From Proruminimicrobium sp964487915 (lineage in GTDB: Bacteria; Elusimicrobiota; Endomicrobiia; Endomicrobiales; Endomicrobiaceae), in NCBI GenBank assembly GCA_964487915.1, contig CAZASN010000006.1:42658-106657 (forward strand): a DNA stretch of 64,000 bases, given 5' to 3'. The first letter of the stretch is position 1; each line of letters opens with the position of its first letter. Position numbers and translations under genes: made by a program. The notes under the pieces are model-generated. The model saw nothing but the letters and a program-made list of their open reading frames with translations, ran no database searches and was not told where the DNA came from. Of this stretch, positions 8,465 through 17,186 are shown piece by piece.

Positions 8465-9076
8465 ATGAATGAATTATCATTACTTTTTCAAAAACGTCAT
8501 AATCTTTCTGAACTAGAATCTGAATTTTGGTATTTATATTTTATGAAAGATACTAAATTGTCTTCCATACCAAATATTATAAATAATGTTACTTACGAAA
8601 CAATTAAAAAACTATTTCATAAATTAAAACACGAATTAGAATTCAATGGAGAAAGCATAATCGATTATTATAATTCTTTATATAGAAAATATATGCAGCA
8701 TAAAAATAAAGGAACTTTAGAAATTGATTTTAATGAATTTATTTTATGGCACTTAAAACAACCTCTACAATGTTGTTATTGTGGTATTAAAGAAAATAAT
8801 CTCCAAATATATTTTAACATGACAACTATAGATATTTTGGGGATTAAGAGAACTAATAGATTCTCAAATAAATTAGAAATAGAACATGTTATAAATAAAA
8901 ATAAAGGGACTGAAAATAATTTAAGATTAGCGTGCTATATTTGTAATAATGCTAAAAGTGATTTTTTAACACCAAAAATGTTCAAACCCATAGCAAAAGG
9001 CATCAATCAATTTTGGAGTAATATTATAAAAAATAATTCAAAATTTAACGATACTGACTCTATATGGGAAGCATAA
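8465..9076 (+). CDS. HNH-family endonuclease, candidate defence protein
   Basis: 203 residues. The C-terminal half contains CCYCG, then LEIEHVINKNKG-ENNLRLACYICNNAKSDFL, a classic HNH zinc-finger nuclease core: paired CxxC knuckles, a His after the first strand, and Asn/Lys in CNNAKS. The N-terminal half is helical, with no motif I recognise. Its nearest pattern match among defence genes is PtuB of Septu, but PtuB is normally codirectional with its ATPase, and here the ATPase gene is convergent. Base composition is clearly more A/T rich than in the core genes. Ribosome site is weak. Confidence 0.7.
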   Translation: MNELSLLFQKRHNLSELESEFWYLYFMKDTKLSSIPNIINNVTYETIKKLFHKLKHELEFNGESIIDYYNSLYRKYMQHKNKGTLEIDFNEFILWHLKQPLQCCYCGIKENNLQIYFNMTTIDILGIKRTNRFSNKLEIEHVINKNKGTENNLRLACYICNNAKSDFLTPKMFKPIAKGINQFWSNIIKNNSKFNDTDSIWEA

Positions 9077-9100
9077 AATTATCTTAGCAAAAATTTATTT

Positions 9101-10993
9101 TTATTTAAAAAAGTCACTAATTTCTTTTAAATAATCTTGCATTTCTTTAGGAAGAGTATTATTTTTGAAAGCCACTTCAATATCTTTTATTTTACCAACA
9201 TTATCTTTAATCATTTCTTTCCCTGGATAAAAACATATTTTATTACTCATTGAAGCTTGAGCGATTTGAGAAGTTATATCTATCAATTTATTACTATTTA
9301 TTTCAAATGCTTTTTTATCATCATCTAAAACGGAATTTATATTTTTTATTTTATTGTAAATCGTTTGCAATTGATTACCGACAGACTTTTGTAAATGTGT
9401 AAACAAAGACATATCCACATCTGGAAAATCAGTTCCTTTTTTATTTTTTATCAACAAAATAAAATTTTCAATCTCGTACACAGGTAAAAATAAAGCTTTA
9501 TAATGCTTGATTTTCATAGGTTTAAATATCTCTTTTGTATACTTTTCAATAATTTTGAGATATTCATCCGTTAATCCATCTCTATCTAATTGTCTAAAAA
9601 CCTTTGGGGCATAAGTATTTTTTTGGTTTATTTGTCCATTAAGCCATATTTCAATTTGATTATTAGCTCTCCCATCTGAAGATAACACAGTTATTCCATT
9701 ACTATCAGCATTTATAAGTTTTTTCCATATTGCTACTACTTCTTTATCTAAATCTTCACAGATAAATACTTTTTCAGGAAAATTTTTTGTCATCAATTGG
9801 ACTTCCTTCTCAAATTTCTCTTTTTCTTGTCTCATTTTATAGTGTTCAATTTCAAGCCTACTTACCGCTTGTTCTATTTCTAGTGCCTGCTCTACCATAC
9901 ATATCTCTTGCTTTAATTTTTTATACTGTTCTTTATTATCTGAGAATTCTTGTATTTCTTTTTCAAGTTCATTTAATTCTTTTACTTTTGTTATTATTTT
10001 GTTTTTTATATTATCTTGAAATACTCTATAAAAACTTACATTTTCTTCTTCTTTAAGTTTTATAAAAGCTGGAGAATGAGTTGTAATAAGTATTTGTGCT
10101 TGTTTTTTAAAGTTATCATAAAAATTTTTAGCCAATTTTTGGATTTTGGAATATTCTAATGAATTTTCAGGTTCTTCAAAGCCCCATATATAATGTTTAT
10201 TACGTATTTTCGATGACATATGGGCTATAAAATAAATAATATATGACATAAGTATCCCATCACCTGATGAAAATAAATCTACAAAAAAATCATTTTGTTT
10301 TAATAAATACATAGGAGAGACGTTAATCGATATTGCCCCAAGAATATCAGATTGATTGGATGATAAAGAAGCTTTTGTAGATAAACCAATAAAATCTTCA
10401 AACTCTTGGCTTATCTCCTTAGACTTATCCTGCAAAATACCATCAAGATCTTTTGTTGCTTTAATGAATAATTTTCCTCTTTGAGTATCTTTTTTTATTA
10501 TTTGTTCAAACTTTAAAAAAAGATGTTTAACAAATATTTTATCTCTAACTGCTGGTATATATAAATACTCAAATTTGTTTAGATAAACATTAAATTGTCG
10601 TATAATATTACCATCTTTCTTATTAATCTTCTCTTGAACAGATTCATCTGTAGAATAATATAAAGTTTCAATTTCATCAGGTCCTGAAAATATTCTTTCA
10701 ATATAAAAATTATTCTTTAAAGCTGCATTTCCTATTCCATAAAAATAAACTGTTATTTTAGCTTTTCTAACTCCTCCCATTTTCCCGCGAAAAAATTTAT
10801 TGTAATCTTTTGAATATTCATATGGTGTTTTTAATGTTGTTTCTTTATTGAAAAAAAGATTCAATGCTTTTAAAATATTAGATTTCCCACTATTATTAGC
10901 ACCTGAAAAAATTGTTATTGGTTCTAATTTTATAAATTCATGCCCTATGGATCTGAATCTATATATTTCTACCTTTTCAATTAATTTTTGCAT
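9101..10993 (-). CDS. OLD-family/AAA15 ATPase with C-terminal TOPRIM-like nuclease domain
   Basis: A 630-residue protein. The N-terminus has FRSIGHEFIKLEPITIFSGANNSGKSNIL (Walker A), an SSGDG signature-like motif near residue 250, Walker B WGFEEPENS near residue 270 and the switch His in ITTHSPAF. A coiled-coil hairpin (about 340-400) follows. The C-terminal part contains FICED (conserved Glu), RQLDRDG (DxD) and YEIENF, the order seen in TOPRIM domains of OLD, GajA and AriB (DUF4435) proteins. It could be a stand-alone OLD nuclease or a fused PARIS-like protein. No GajB helicase or separate AriB is adjacent. A/T-rich codon use suggests transfer. Confidence 0.75.
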   Translation of the reverse strand: MQKLIEKVEIYRFRSIGHEFIKLEPITIFSGANNSGKSNILKALNLFFNKETTLKTPYEYSKDYNKFFRGKMGGVRKAKITVYFYGIGNAALKNNFYIERIFSGPDEIETLYYSTDESVQEKINKKDGNIIRQFNVYLNKFEYLYIPAVRDKIFVKHLFLKFEQIIKKDTQRGKLFIKATKDLDGILQDKSKEISQEFEDFIGLSTKASLSSNQSDILGAISINVSPMYLLKQNDFFVDLFSSGDGILMSYIIYFIAHMSSKIRNKHYIWGFEEPENSLEYSKIQKLAKNFYDNFKKQAQILITTHSPAFIKLKEEENVSFYRVFQDNIKNKIITKVKELNELEKEIQEFSDNKEQYKKLKQEICMVEQALEIEQAVSRLEIEHYKMRQEKEKFEKEVQLMTKNFPEKVFICEDLDKEVVAIWKKLINADSNGITVLSSDGRANNQIEIWLNGQINQKNTYAPKVFRQLDRDGLTDEYLKIIEKYTKEIFKPMKIKHYKALFLPVYEIENFILLIKNKKGTDFPDVDMSLFTHLQKSVGNQLQTIYNKIKNINSVLDDDKKAFEINSNKLIDITSQIAQASMSNKICFYPGKEMIKDNVGKIKDIEVAFKNNTLPKEMQDYLKEISDFFK

Positions 10994-11268
10994 ATTTTAT
11001 CTCCCTCATTTGGGTTAAACATATTATTATTATACTATTTTATTAAAATAGATTTTTAACTTATAGTTTTATATTTTACATTCAGAATAGTTTTGATTTC
11101 TATTATATTAATGAATTCATAACTCATTTTCACTATACTTCTACAGATCAACTCAACTTTTAACCATCTCATGTTCCAAAAATATTTTTTTTACAACAAC
11201 CTATTCTAATAAAACAAAGTTTGTAAGTTTGATATAATATTTAAAGAGTATGCTAATAGGAAAGCTAA

Positions 11269-12171
11269 ATGACCGTAAAGAATAAAAAACTTGAACAAGA
11301 ACAAAAACAGAACTGCAAAAATACTTCTTTGCTACTTAAACATGGAAAGTTAATTATCCAAGAAAACAGCCAAAAAGGTATAGAAAATACATATTTTTAT
11401 TTCTTTACACAAAGTAAAATAGGGAAAGAATGGCATGAGGAAAACAAAATAGTAAAGAAAATAGATAGAGAAGAACCTGATTTTATTTTTGAAACAGCAA
11501 ACGGAAAAACAGTTGGACTTGAAATAATAAATCTCATTGTAAAGTCGGATAAATATCATGAAGATAAACACAAAGCTACCGCCGCATTAAAAACTATAGG
11601 AAATAAAGTCTGCCATTATTTCAAACAAGAAAAAGGCATCGCACTTTCGCTAATTATTGCCTTTTGGGATCCAAGAAAATGGAGTCCCAAGTGGAAAGAT
11701 CATATTGAAGCTTGTTATGACCCGGGATTTAGACATCTTAATGCATCAGAAAAAAACATAAAAAATGAAATAATAGAAGTTCTTTCACAAGAACCTATTT
11801 CATCTTTTGATTTTCCAACAACAAAATGGATTGATATTGGAAATCAAAAATTTCGCATCACGGCAGATAGGCTGTATGAGCCCTATATTTCTGTTAGGGT
11901 AAGCAACGGAGGAATGTGTAAAGAAAATCCGTTTGAAGAACTACAAGCTGCCATAAATAATAAAAATGATAAATATGCAACATATAAAAATAACTGTGAT
12001 GAATGTGACTTGCTAGTAATTTCTGATGATGGCAGTACCGGTAATTTCGTATATTTTACTTACAATTTAGAAAATCATAAATTTACATCCGTATTTAGAA
12101 ATGTATATTTACTTGATTTAGGTTCTGATAATAAAGCGACAAAATTACTTATAAATAAATCACCTAAATAA
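11269..12171 (+). CDS. Putative PD-(D/E)XK-type nuclease, hypothetical
   Basis: 300 residues without a family I recognise. Residues about 66-84 read EEPDFIFETANGKTVGLEI, which fits the PD...(D/E)xK-like pattern of restriction-endonuclease folds, with Glu of GLEI as the second acidic residue; the third catalytic Lys is not certain. Later parts have two Cys in NNCDECDLL and a conserved-looking LVISDDG segment. A TATAAT box at 11233-11238 and AGGAAA before the ATG look functional. It is an A/T-rich accessory gene beside the ATPase and HNH genes and is followed by a terminator. The nuclease call is an inference from one motif. Confidence 0.45.
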   Translation: MTVKNKKLEQEQKQNCKNTSLLLKHGKLIIQENSQKGIENTYFYFFTQSKIGKEWHEENKIVKKIDREEPDFIFETANGKTVGLEIINLIVKSDKYHEDKHKATAALKTIGNKVCHYFKQEKGIALSLIIAFWDPRKWSPKWKDHIEACYDPGFRHLNASEKNIKNEIIEVLSQEPISSFDFPTTKWIDIGNQKFRITADRLYEPYISVRVSNGGMCKENPFEELQAAINNKNDKYATYKNNCDECDLLVISDDGSTGNFVYFTYNLENHKFTSVFRNVYLLDLGSDNKATKLLINKSPK

Positions 12172-12202
12172 CAAAAAAGTCGACGGCGAGGCTTTTGAAC
12201 AG

Positions 12203-12228
12203 AACCCATATTTTGGGTTTGTTTTTTA
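12203..12228 (+). terminator. Rho-independent terminator
   Basis: AACCCA-TATTT-TGGGTT followed by TGTTTTTTA, about 30 bp after the putative nuclease gene and just before the 3' end of the convergent membrane-protein gene. It marks the right border of the accessory block. Confidence 0.65.
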
Positions 12229-12233
12229 TCTAG

Positions 12234-12707
12234 TTAGTTTAAGGCACGGATGATGAAGGGGACGGTAAAGACTAACAGCAAAGCTGTCATTATTGGTCTT
12301 AGAAGATTTTTTAGCGCGTAGTTTTTATCTTTTATCGCCGAATAGGCATGGTTGCAGGCTGATAGCGTAAGAAATATCAGAACTATCATCAGTACCGCTG
12401 CTTCGGCGTAAGTTCCCCATCCGGACAGTGATACTATTATTGCGGTTATCGCCACTGCTATATTGTTCAAACCGGATTGGCGTTGATATGCGGGATTATA
12501 TCCGTAACCGCTAAGTTCAGACGCTGTCTTACCAAATAAAACTGACTCCATCCCTGTAAGACCCGCAAGCGGGATTACCACCCACGGCATTATTATATGA
12601 AGATGTTGGGCAGGATTTTGTCCTAAAAAATAAGCCAGATTAAAACCGGCGATTATGCACGTCCACCTTACAATTTCAAGAATGTTACATATCTGTTTCT
12701 GCGTCAT
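12234..12707 (-). CDS. Small membrane protein (DUF6790-like)
   Basis: 157 residues with about four hydrophobic helices (near 13-30, 40-55, 80-110 and 135-155). The phrase YNPAYQRQSGLNNIAVAI between helices 2 and 3 resembles the loop of DUF6790-type membrane proteins. No enzymatic motif is present. It stands alone, convergent with the accessory block and divergent from the zinc operon, with a TATAAT-like -10 about 45 bases before the start. Function unknown. Confidence 0.55.
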   Translation of the reverse strand: MTQKQICNILEIVRWTCIIAGFNLAYFLGQNPAQHLHIIMPWVVIPLAGLTGMESVLFGKTASELSGYGYNPAYQRQSGLNNIAVAITAIIVSLSGWGTYAEAAVLMIVLIFLTLSACNHAYSAIKDKNYALKNLLRPIMTALLLVFTVPFIIRALN

Positions 12708-12834
12708 TTTTTCCTCTTCACAGAATTCAACTATGAAACTAATTGCATTATACTAAATTTACATATCTTTTGACCTTTTGAAGTTTTTCAATATTTTGTT
12801 TTCAAATCTGCCGATTTTATACAGATATTATAAT

Positions 12835-12881
12835 TTGACTTAAAAAATTTTTAATGGTATAAATAGAAATAATTTCTATTT
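12835..12881 (+). promoter_or_regulatory. Zinc-operon promoter with probable Zur operator
   Basis: TTGACT (12835-12840), a 17-bp spacer and TATAAA (12858-12863) form a strong sigma-70 promoter. A perfect inverted repeat, arms AAATAGAAAT and its complement around one central A, covers 12861-12881 and so overlaps the -10 box and the likely transcription start. Fur-family repressors bind A/T-rich palindromes of this kind. The operon encodes its own Fur-family regulator, so zinc-dependent autorepression is the likely mode. Confidence 0.7.
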
Positions 12882-12916
12882 AACAATTTTAAAAAAACAA
12901 GATGCCGGAGTATACG

Positions 12917-13855
12917 ATGTTAAAAAAAACATGTTTTATTTTTGCCGTGTTATTTGCCGCGTTTGTTTCGCTTTACGCTAAAGATGCCGTAGCAAAAATT
13001 GAAATAGTTACGACGCTTTTTCCGACCTATGACTTTGCAAAACAAATAGGAGGCGAGAAAGTAAACGTTTCGCTTCTTTTACCGCCCGGAGTTGAGCCTC
13101 ATACTTTTGAACCAAAACCGAAAGATATCGTAAAAATAAATAAATCCGATATTTTTATTTATACGGACAAATATATGGAGCCGTGGGTTGAAGATCTTTT
13201 AAAAGGAATACCAAATAAAAATCTTAAAATTGTAAATTCAAGCGCAGGCATTGAATTTATGTCGGAAAAAGACGAAGATGACGAAGACACAGAACACGGC
13301 GATCATCATCACGGAGGAAAAGACCCTCATATATGGCTTGATTTTGCAAACGCTCAGATCATGACCGACACGATAGCAAAAGCTCTTTGCGAAAAAGATC
13401 CGGCAAACAAAAATTTTTATATGCAAAACGCGGAAAAATACAAAGCGCGGTTAGCTGCTTTGGACAGCCGTTTTAAAGAAACTTTCGCAACGGCAAAGCA
13501 AAAAACGATTATTTACGGAGGTCATTTTGCTTTCGGATATTTTGCAAAACGTTACGGACTTAATTACGAATCTCCGTATGTAGGATTTTCCCCCAACGCC
13601 GAGCCAAACCCGAAAGCCATAGGCGAATTAATAAATAAACTTAAAACATCCGGAATAAAATACATATATTACGAAGAACTTCTTGACCCGAAAGTGGCGC
13701 GCACGATTTCTGAAGCGACAGGCGCAAAACTTGAACTTCTGCACGGAGCGCATAACGTAAGCAAAAACGAACTTAAAAACGAAATAACTTTTATTGATAT
13801 TATGAATTCAAACTTAAATAAATTAAAGGAAGGCCTGCAATGCCTGCAGAAATAA
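12917..13855 (+). CDS. znuA: Zinc ABC transporter, periplasmic binding protein
   Basis: The start is set at 12917 (GGAG 6 bases upstream), giving 312 residues with signal peptide MLKKTCFIFAVLFAAFVSLYA. The ATG at 12902 lies upstream of the ribosome site. Cluster A-I metal ligands are visible: His in GVEPHTFEPKP, His in KDPHIWLDF, His in YGGHFAFGYF and an acidic residue in EELLDPKVA. A His/Asp-rich loop (DEDDEDTEHGDHHHGG) marks it as a zinc rather than manganese binder. It overlaps znuC by 16 bp. Confidence 0.9.
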   Translation: MLKKTCFIFAVLFAAFVSLYAKDAVAKIEIVTTLFPTYDFAKQIGGEKVNVSLLLPPGVEPHTFEPKPKDIVKINKSDIFIYTDKYMEPWVEDLLKGIPNKNLKIVNSSAGIEFMSEKDEDDEDTEHGDHHHGGKDPHIWLDFANAQIMTDTIAKALCEKDPANKNFYMQNAEKYKARLAALDSRFKETFATAKQKTIIYGGHFAFGYFAKRYGLNYESPYVGFSPNAEPNPKAIGELINKLKTSGIKYIYYEELLDPKVARTISEATGAKLELLHGAHNVSKNELKNEITFIDIMNSNLNKLKEGLQCLQK

Positions 13856-14586
13856 TACAGATTAAAAATCTGAGCGTAAAATACGGCGAAATTGAAGCTC
13901 TTTCGGACGTTTCTTTTGACATTATCTCAGGCGATTACGTAGGAATCGTCGGACCTAACGGGTCCGGTAAATCAACGCTGATAAAGTCAATTTTAGGGCT
14001 TATTCCTTTTGAAGGCAAAATTATTTTTCAGGGAGAAACTTTATCCGATTTTATATTAAAAAATAACATAGGATATCTGCCGCAAAAAATGTCTTTTATA
14101 GACCAGAGATTTCCGGCGACCGCAATGGAAATAGTCGTATCCGGATTATACTGCCAAAAAAAATTCCCGAAACGCGTTACGAAAAACGATTATAAGTCGG
14201 CAGGCGAAATAATGGAAACCCTCGGGATAAGCGGACTTGCAGACCGTTCAATCGGAAAACTTTCGGGCGGGCAGCAGCAGCGTATTCTGCTTGCAAGAGC
14301 TTTAATTCATTCTCCGCGGCTTTTGATTTTAGACGAGCCGACCGTAGCGCTTGACCCCCAGTCAAGAGATACATTTGCTTCAATTATTAAAAAATTAAAT
14401 ACCGAACACGGCGTTACTATTTTACTTGTATCGCATGATTCAGGTTCAATGGGCAAATATGCGTCAAAACTTCTTTATCTGGACAGAAAAGTCGTTTTTT
14501 ACGGCACGTTTGACAATTTCTGCCGGTCTGACGAAATGACAAAATATTTCGGCGCAGACCAGCATATTATATGCCACAGGCATTGA
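13840..14586 (+). CDS. znuC: Zinc ABC transporter, ATP-binding protein
   Basis: 248 residues with Walker A GPNGSGKST, signature LSGGQQQRILLARAL, Walker B LLILDEP, and the switch His in LLVSHD. The C-terminus has a Cys/His tail (QHIICHRH) that might respond to metal. The start overlaps the end of znuA, with AAGGAAGG just ahead. It powers uptake through ZnuB. It is the only ATPase of this family in the window, although a second permease and binding protein occur at 29965-31729. Confidence 0.92.
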   Translation: MPAEIIQIKNLSVKYGEIEALSDVSFDIISGDYVGIVGPNGSGKSTLIKSILGLIPFEGKIIFQGETLSDFILKNNIGYLPQKMSFIDQRFPATAMEIVVSGLYCQKKFPKRVTKNDYKSAGEIMETLGISGLADRSIGKLSGGQQQRILLARALIHSPRLLILDEPTVALDPQSRDTFASIIKKLNTEHGVTILLVSHDSGSMGKYASKLLYLDRKVVFYGTFDNFCRSDEMTKYFGADQHIICHRH

Positions 14587-14607
14587 TATAAATTAAGGAA
14601 CTAAACT

Positions 14608-15429
14608 ATGGAAATATTTTCACAAATTTATGAATCGCTCCAATACGTATTTGTGCAGCGGGCGATAATAGCCGGATGTTTTATGGCGCTGGGATGCTCT
14701 TTTTTGGGAATTTTTCTTGTTTTGAGAAGATTTTCCTTAATAGGCGACGGCCTTGCCCACGTAAGTTTTGCGACGGTCGCCATAGCGCTTCTTTTGCAGG
14801 CTCAGCCGATGATAGTTTCAATACCGCTTGTTGCGGCCGCTTCCCTTATTATTTTAAGTTTAAATGAAAAAGCGAAAGTTTACGGCGACGCGGCAATAGG
14901 GCTTGTGTCTTCTTTCGGAATAGCGCTCGGCGTAATTATAGCTTCAACGGCGGGCGGTTTTAACGTTGACCTGTTCAGTTATCTTTTCGGAAATATTCTT
15001 TCGGTAAGCTCATCCGAAGTATGGCTAACCGTTTTCATATCGCTTTTGGTAGTGCTTGTGACGATACTTTTTTACCACGATCTTTTTGCCATAACATTTG
15101 ACGAAGATTACGCGCATGTATCCGGCATTAAAGTAAAAACCGTAAATAAAATTTTAATACTTCTTACTTCGCTTATTGTGGTTTTGGGAATAAAAATAGT
15201 TGGAACAATGCTTGTTTCAAGCCTTATTATTCTGCCGGCCGTATCGGCGCTGCAGATTGTGCGCAGTTTTAAATCGGCGATAGCTCTTGCGGGAATATTT
15301 GCGGTGGCGTCCGTGATAATAGGAATATTCATTTCTTATCTTCTTAATTATCCTTCGGGCGCGACGATCGTAATGGTAAATTTTATATTTTTTATCGGTT
15401 CGTTCATATCCGGAAACCTCAAAAAATAA
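14608..15429 (+). CDS. znuB: Zinc ABC transporter, permease
   Basis: 273 residues, almost wholly hydrophobic, with seven to eight predicted membrane helices. It begins with VQRAIIAGCFMALGCSFLGIFLVLRRFSLIGDGLAHVSFA, the family signature in which GDGLAHVSF is the coupling region. ABC-3 family permease; it forms the inner-membrane channel fed by ZnuA. It is separated from znuC by 21 bp and followed 12 bp later by the Fur-family regulator. Confidence 0.9.
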   Translation: MEIFSQIYESLQYVFVQRAIIAGCFMALGCSFLGIFLVLRRFSLIGDGLAHVSFATVAIALLLQAQPMIVSIPLVAAASLIILSLNEKAKVYGDAAIGLVSSFGIALGVIIASTAGGFNVDLFSYLFGNILSVSSSEVWLTVFISLLVVLVTILFYHDLFAITFDEDYAHVSGIKVKTVNKILILLTSLIVVLGIKIVGTMLVSSLIILPAVSALQIVRSFKSAIALAGIFAVASVIIGIFISYLLNYPSGATIVMVNFIFFIGSFISGNLKK

Positions 15430-15441
15430 GGGAATAAAAAA

Positions 15442-15861
15442 TTGGAACAATATCTTGAAAAACTAAAAAATTTCGGGTTAAAACTTACTCCCAGAAGACA
15501 GGCTATAATTGAATTGTTTTTAAACTGCAAAAGCCATATGACGCCTGAAGAAGTTTTGCATAAATTAAAAATAAAAATAAAACGCTGCGGAGTTCCCGGC
15601 ATTTACAGAAATCTTGAAAGCCTTGTTGAATGCGGAATACTTGCAAGAATCCACAAATTTGACCGCAAAAGACATTACGGGCTGTGCTCCGCCCTGCATA
15701 ACGAGCACCATCATCATATCACATGCGTTAAATGCGGAAGAGTGGATAAAATAAAAGACTGCGCGTTAAAAGACATAAAAAAAATAAACGGTTATAAAGT
15801 CGTAAGCCACTTTTTTCAGATAAACGGAATTTGTCCGGAATGTTCGCAGAGGAAAAAATAA
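15442..15861 (+). CDS. zur: Fur-family regulator, probable zinc uptake repressor
   Basis: 139 residues starting with TTG (15442), preceded by AAGGGA. The winged-helix half contains LTPRRQAIIELFLNCKSHMTPEEVLHKL, and the metal half contains HNEHHHHITCVKCGRVDKI and ICPECSQRKK. The two CxxC pairs form the structural zinc site and the His cluster the sensing site. Position as fourth gene of a zinc transporter operon points to Zur. The palindrome at 12861-12881 is its likely operator. The last base of its stop overlaps the ATG of a 45-codon ORF. Confidence 0.85.
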   Translation: MEQYLEKLKNFGLKLTPRRQAIIELFLNCKSHMTPEEVLHKLKIKIKRCGVPGIYRNLESLVECGILARIHKFDRKRHYGLCSALHNEHHHHITCVKCGRVDKIKDCALKDIKKINGYKVVSHFFQINGICPECSQRKK

Positions 15862-15998
15862 TGTGCCAATATTGCGGCAACACCGGACTTTGCGGCGTTT
15901 TTATAAGCATTGTACTTATAAAAATACTGCATTGGATTACGACATTATTTAAAATACTTTTGAGTAAATTCAAAAAACTTCAAAAAAAACCGGCATAA
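15861..15998 (+). CDS. 45-aa small membrane protein with Cys motif, last gene of the zinc operon
   Basis: ATG at 15861 overlaps the zur stop (TAATG), and AGAGG lies 8 bases before it. The ORF runs 45 codons to TAA at 15996. It begins MCQYCGNTGLCGVF: two Cys in CxxC form plus a third (C-x2-C-x5-C). One hydrophobic helix (ISIVLIKILHWITTLFKIL) and a Lys-rich tail follow. The coupling, ribosome site and membrane-protein pattern support a real gene. It might be a zinc-binding accessory to the transporter, but this is inference and I know of no homologue. Confidence 0.6.
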   Translation: MCQYCGNTGLCGVFISIVLIKILHWITTLFKILLSKFKKLQKKPA

Positions 15999-16025
15999 TC
16001 AAAAGTAAAACTGAATTTATATATT

Positions 16026-17186
16026 TTATTTTGCTTTGACGGCGTAAAAACTTCCGCCTAAAAACGGCAATGCAATCAATAAATAAATTGCATAATTCAA
16101 ACCGACGTATTGGGCAAAAAGCCCTATCAAACTGACGCCCAGTCCGCCTATTCCTATTCCGAATCCAAGCATTAAACCCGAAGCCATAGCCTGATTTTTA
16201 GTCAAAATTTCCTGAGCAGTTACCACCGTAACTGAAAATGACGATAAAAGAGTCATTCCGGCCAGAGAAAGAAACATTACGCTTAATATTCCTTCAGTAA
16301 ATATAAATCCGCATAAAAAAGGAGTCGTAAGCATCAAAGAATAAGCAATGACGGGCTTGCGTCCTAATTTGTCGGATAAATGCCCGCCGATTAGTCCGCC
16401 TATAGCACCGCTGAACAGCATTATAAAAAGCAGGTGGCTGCTGACCGTAATTGAAATATTCTTATCCTGAAGATACAGCGGCAAAAATGAAATTAGTCCG
16501 AAAAACGCCAAAGAACGCATTGATACCGTTATTACGATTTTTGTCAGACTTTTCCAATTTTGTTTTAAAGCCTCTAAAGTTGAATGAGTTGAAGCTTCTT
16601 TATTGAACTTCATTTTAGGAGAATTTATTTTCAGAATAATCCCAACCAACAGAGCCGGAATTATAAATAAAGGAGTTATTTTCAATCCGAATTCTCTTAC
16701 AAAAGGAACCAATATTAACGGAGTAAACGCCAGCCCTACGTTTCCGGCGGTAACAAATATAGACTGATACAAACCTTTTTTATTCCCGCTTATTGAAGTA
16801 ACCATCGCGGAAGCCTGAGGATGAAAAGCGGCTGTTCCGAATCCCGCCATCGCAACCATTATAAACAATAACGTGTAATTACCGACAAGCCCTATTAAAC
16901 TCAAAAGCGTTCCCATCCAGACAGTTCCAACGTAAACCATCCAACGTTTGTTCTTTTTATCAACAAGATATGCGAAAACCGGCTGCAAAACGGAAGAACT
17001 TATCGTAAAAGCCGAAACCAAAACCGCGCTTTTGCTTATGCTGAATCCCGCCGCCACCAAAAACGGAAGCAATGTCTGCAGAAAATTTGAATACCAGTCA
17101 TTTAACGCGTGCGCAAACGATATTGAAAATAATTTCAAAAATTTTGATTTTTGCCTGTCTTCTAAAGCGCACTCTTCCGCATGCAT
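16026..17186 (-). CDS. MFS transporter of the fosmidomycin-resistance (Fsr) type
   Basis: 386 residues with about 12 membrane helices. The N-terminus has ISFAHALNDWYSNFLQTLLPFLV and SAFTISSSVLQPVFAYLVD, wording close to Fsr-type exporters. The second half has GGHLSDKLGRKPVI, the MFS A-motif between helices 8 and 9. Fsr proteins export fosmidomycin and related compounds; the native substrate here is unknown. It is convergent with the zinc operon and has its own promoter region (17187-17302), shared with the divergent flavin reductase. Confidence 0.8.
   Translation of the reverse strand: MHAEECALEDRQKSKFLKLFSISFAHALNDWYSNFLQTLLPFLVAAGFSISKSAVLVSAFTISSSVLQPVFAYLVDKKNKRWMVYVGTVWMGTLLSLIGLVGNYTLLFIMVAMAGFGTAAFHPQASAMVTSISGNKKGLYQSIFVTAGNVGLAFTPLILVPFVREFGLKITPLFIIPALLVGIILKINSPKMKFNKEASTHSTLEALKQNWKSLTKIVITVSMRSLAFFGLISFLPLYLQDKNISITVSSHLLFIMLFSGAIGGLIGGHLSDKLGRKPVIAYSLMLTTPFLCGFIFTEGILSVMFLSLAGMTLLSSFSVTVVTAQEILTKNQAMASGLMLGFGIGIGGLGVSLIGLFAQYVGLNYAIYLLIALPFLGGSFYAVKAK

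Noticed and set aside
8465..10993. Canonical Septu system (PtuA/PtuB)
   Set aside because: The genes are convergent rather than co-directional, and the ATPase has a TOPRIM-like C-terminus that PtuA lacks.
8239..12240. Integrated element with tRNA-derived attachment repeats
   Set aside because: No integrase gene and no second copy of the tRNA 3' end were found, so I call it only an accessory block.
12902..12916. Longer znuA start at 12902
   Set aside because: The GGAG ribosome site lies after this ATG and serves the ATG at 12917, which begins directly with the signal peptide.
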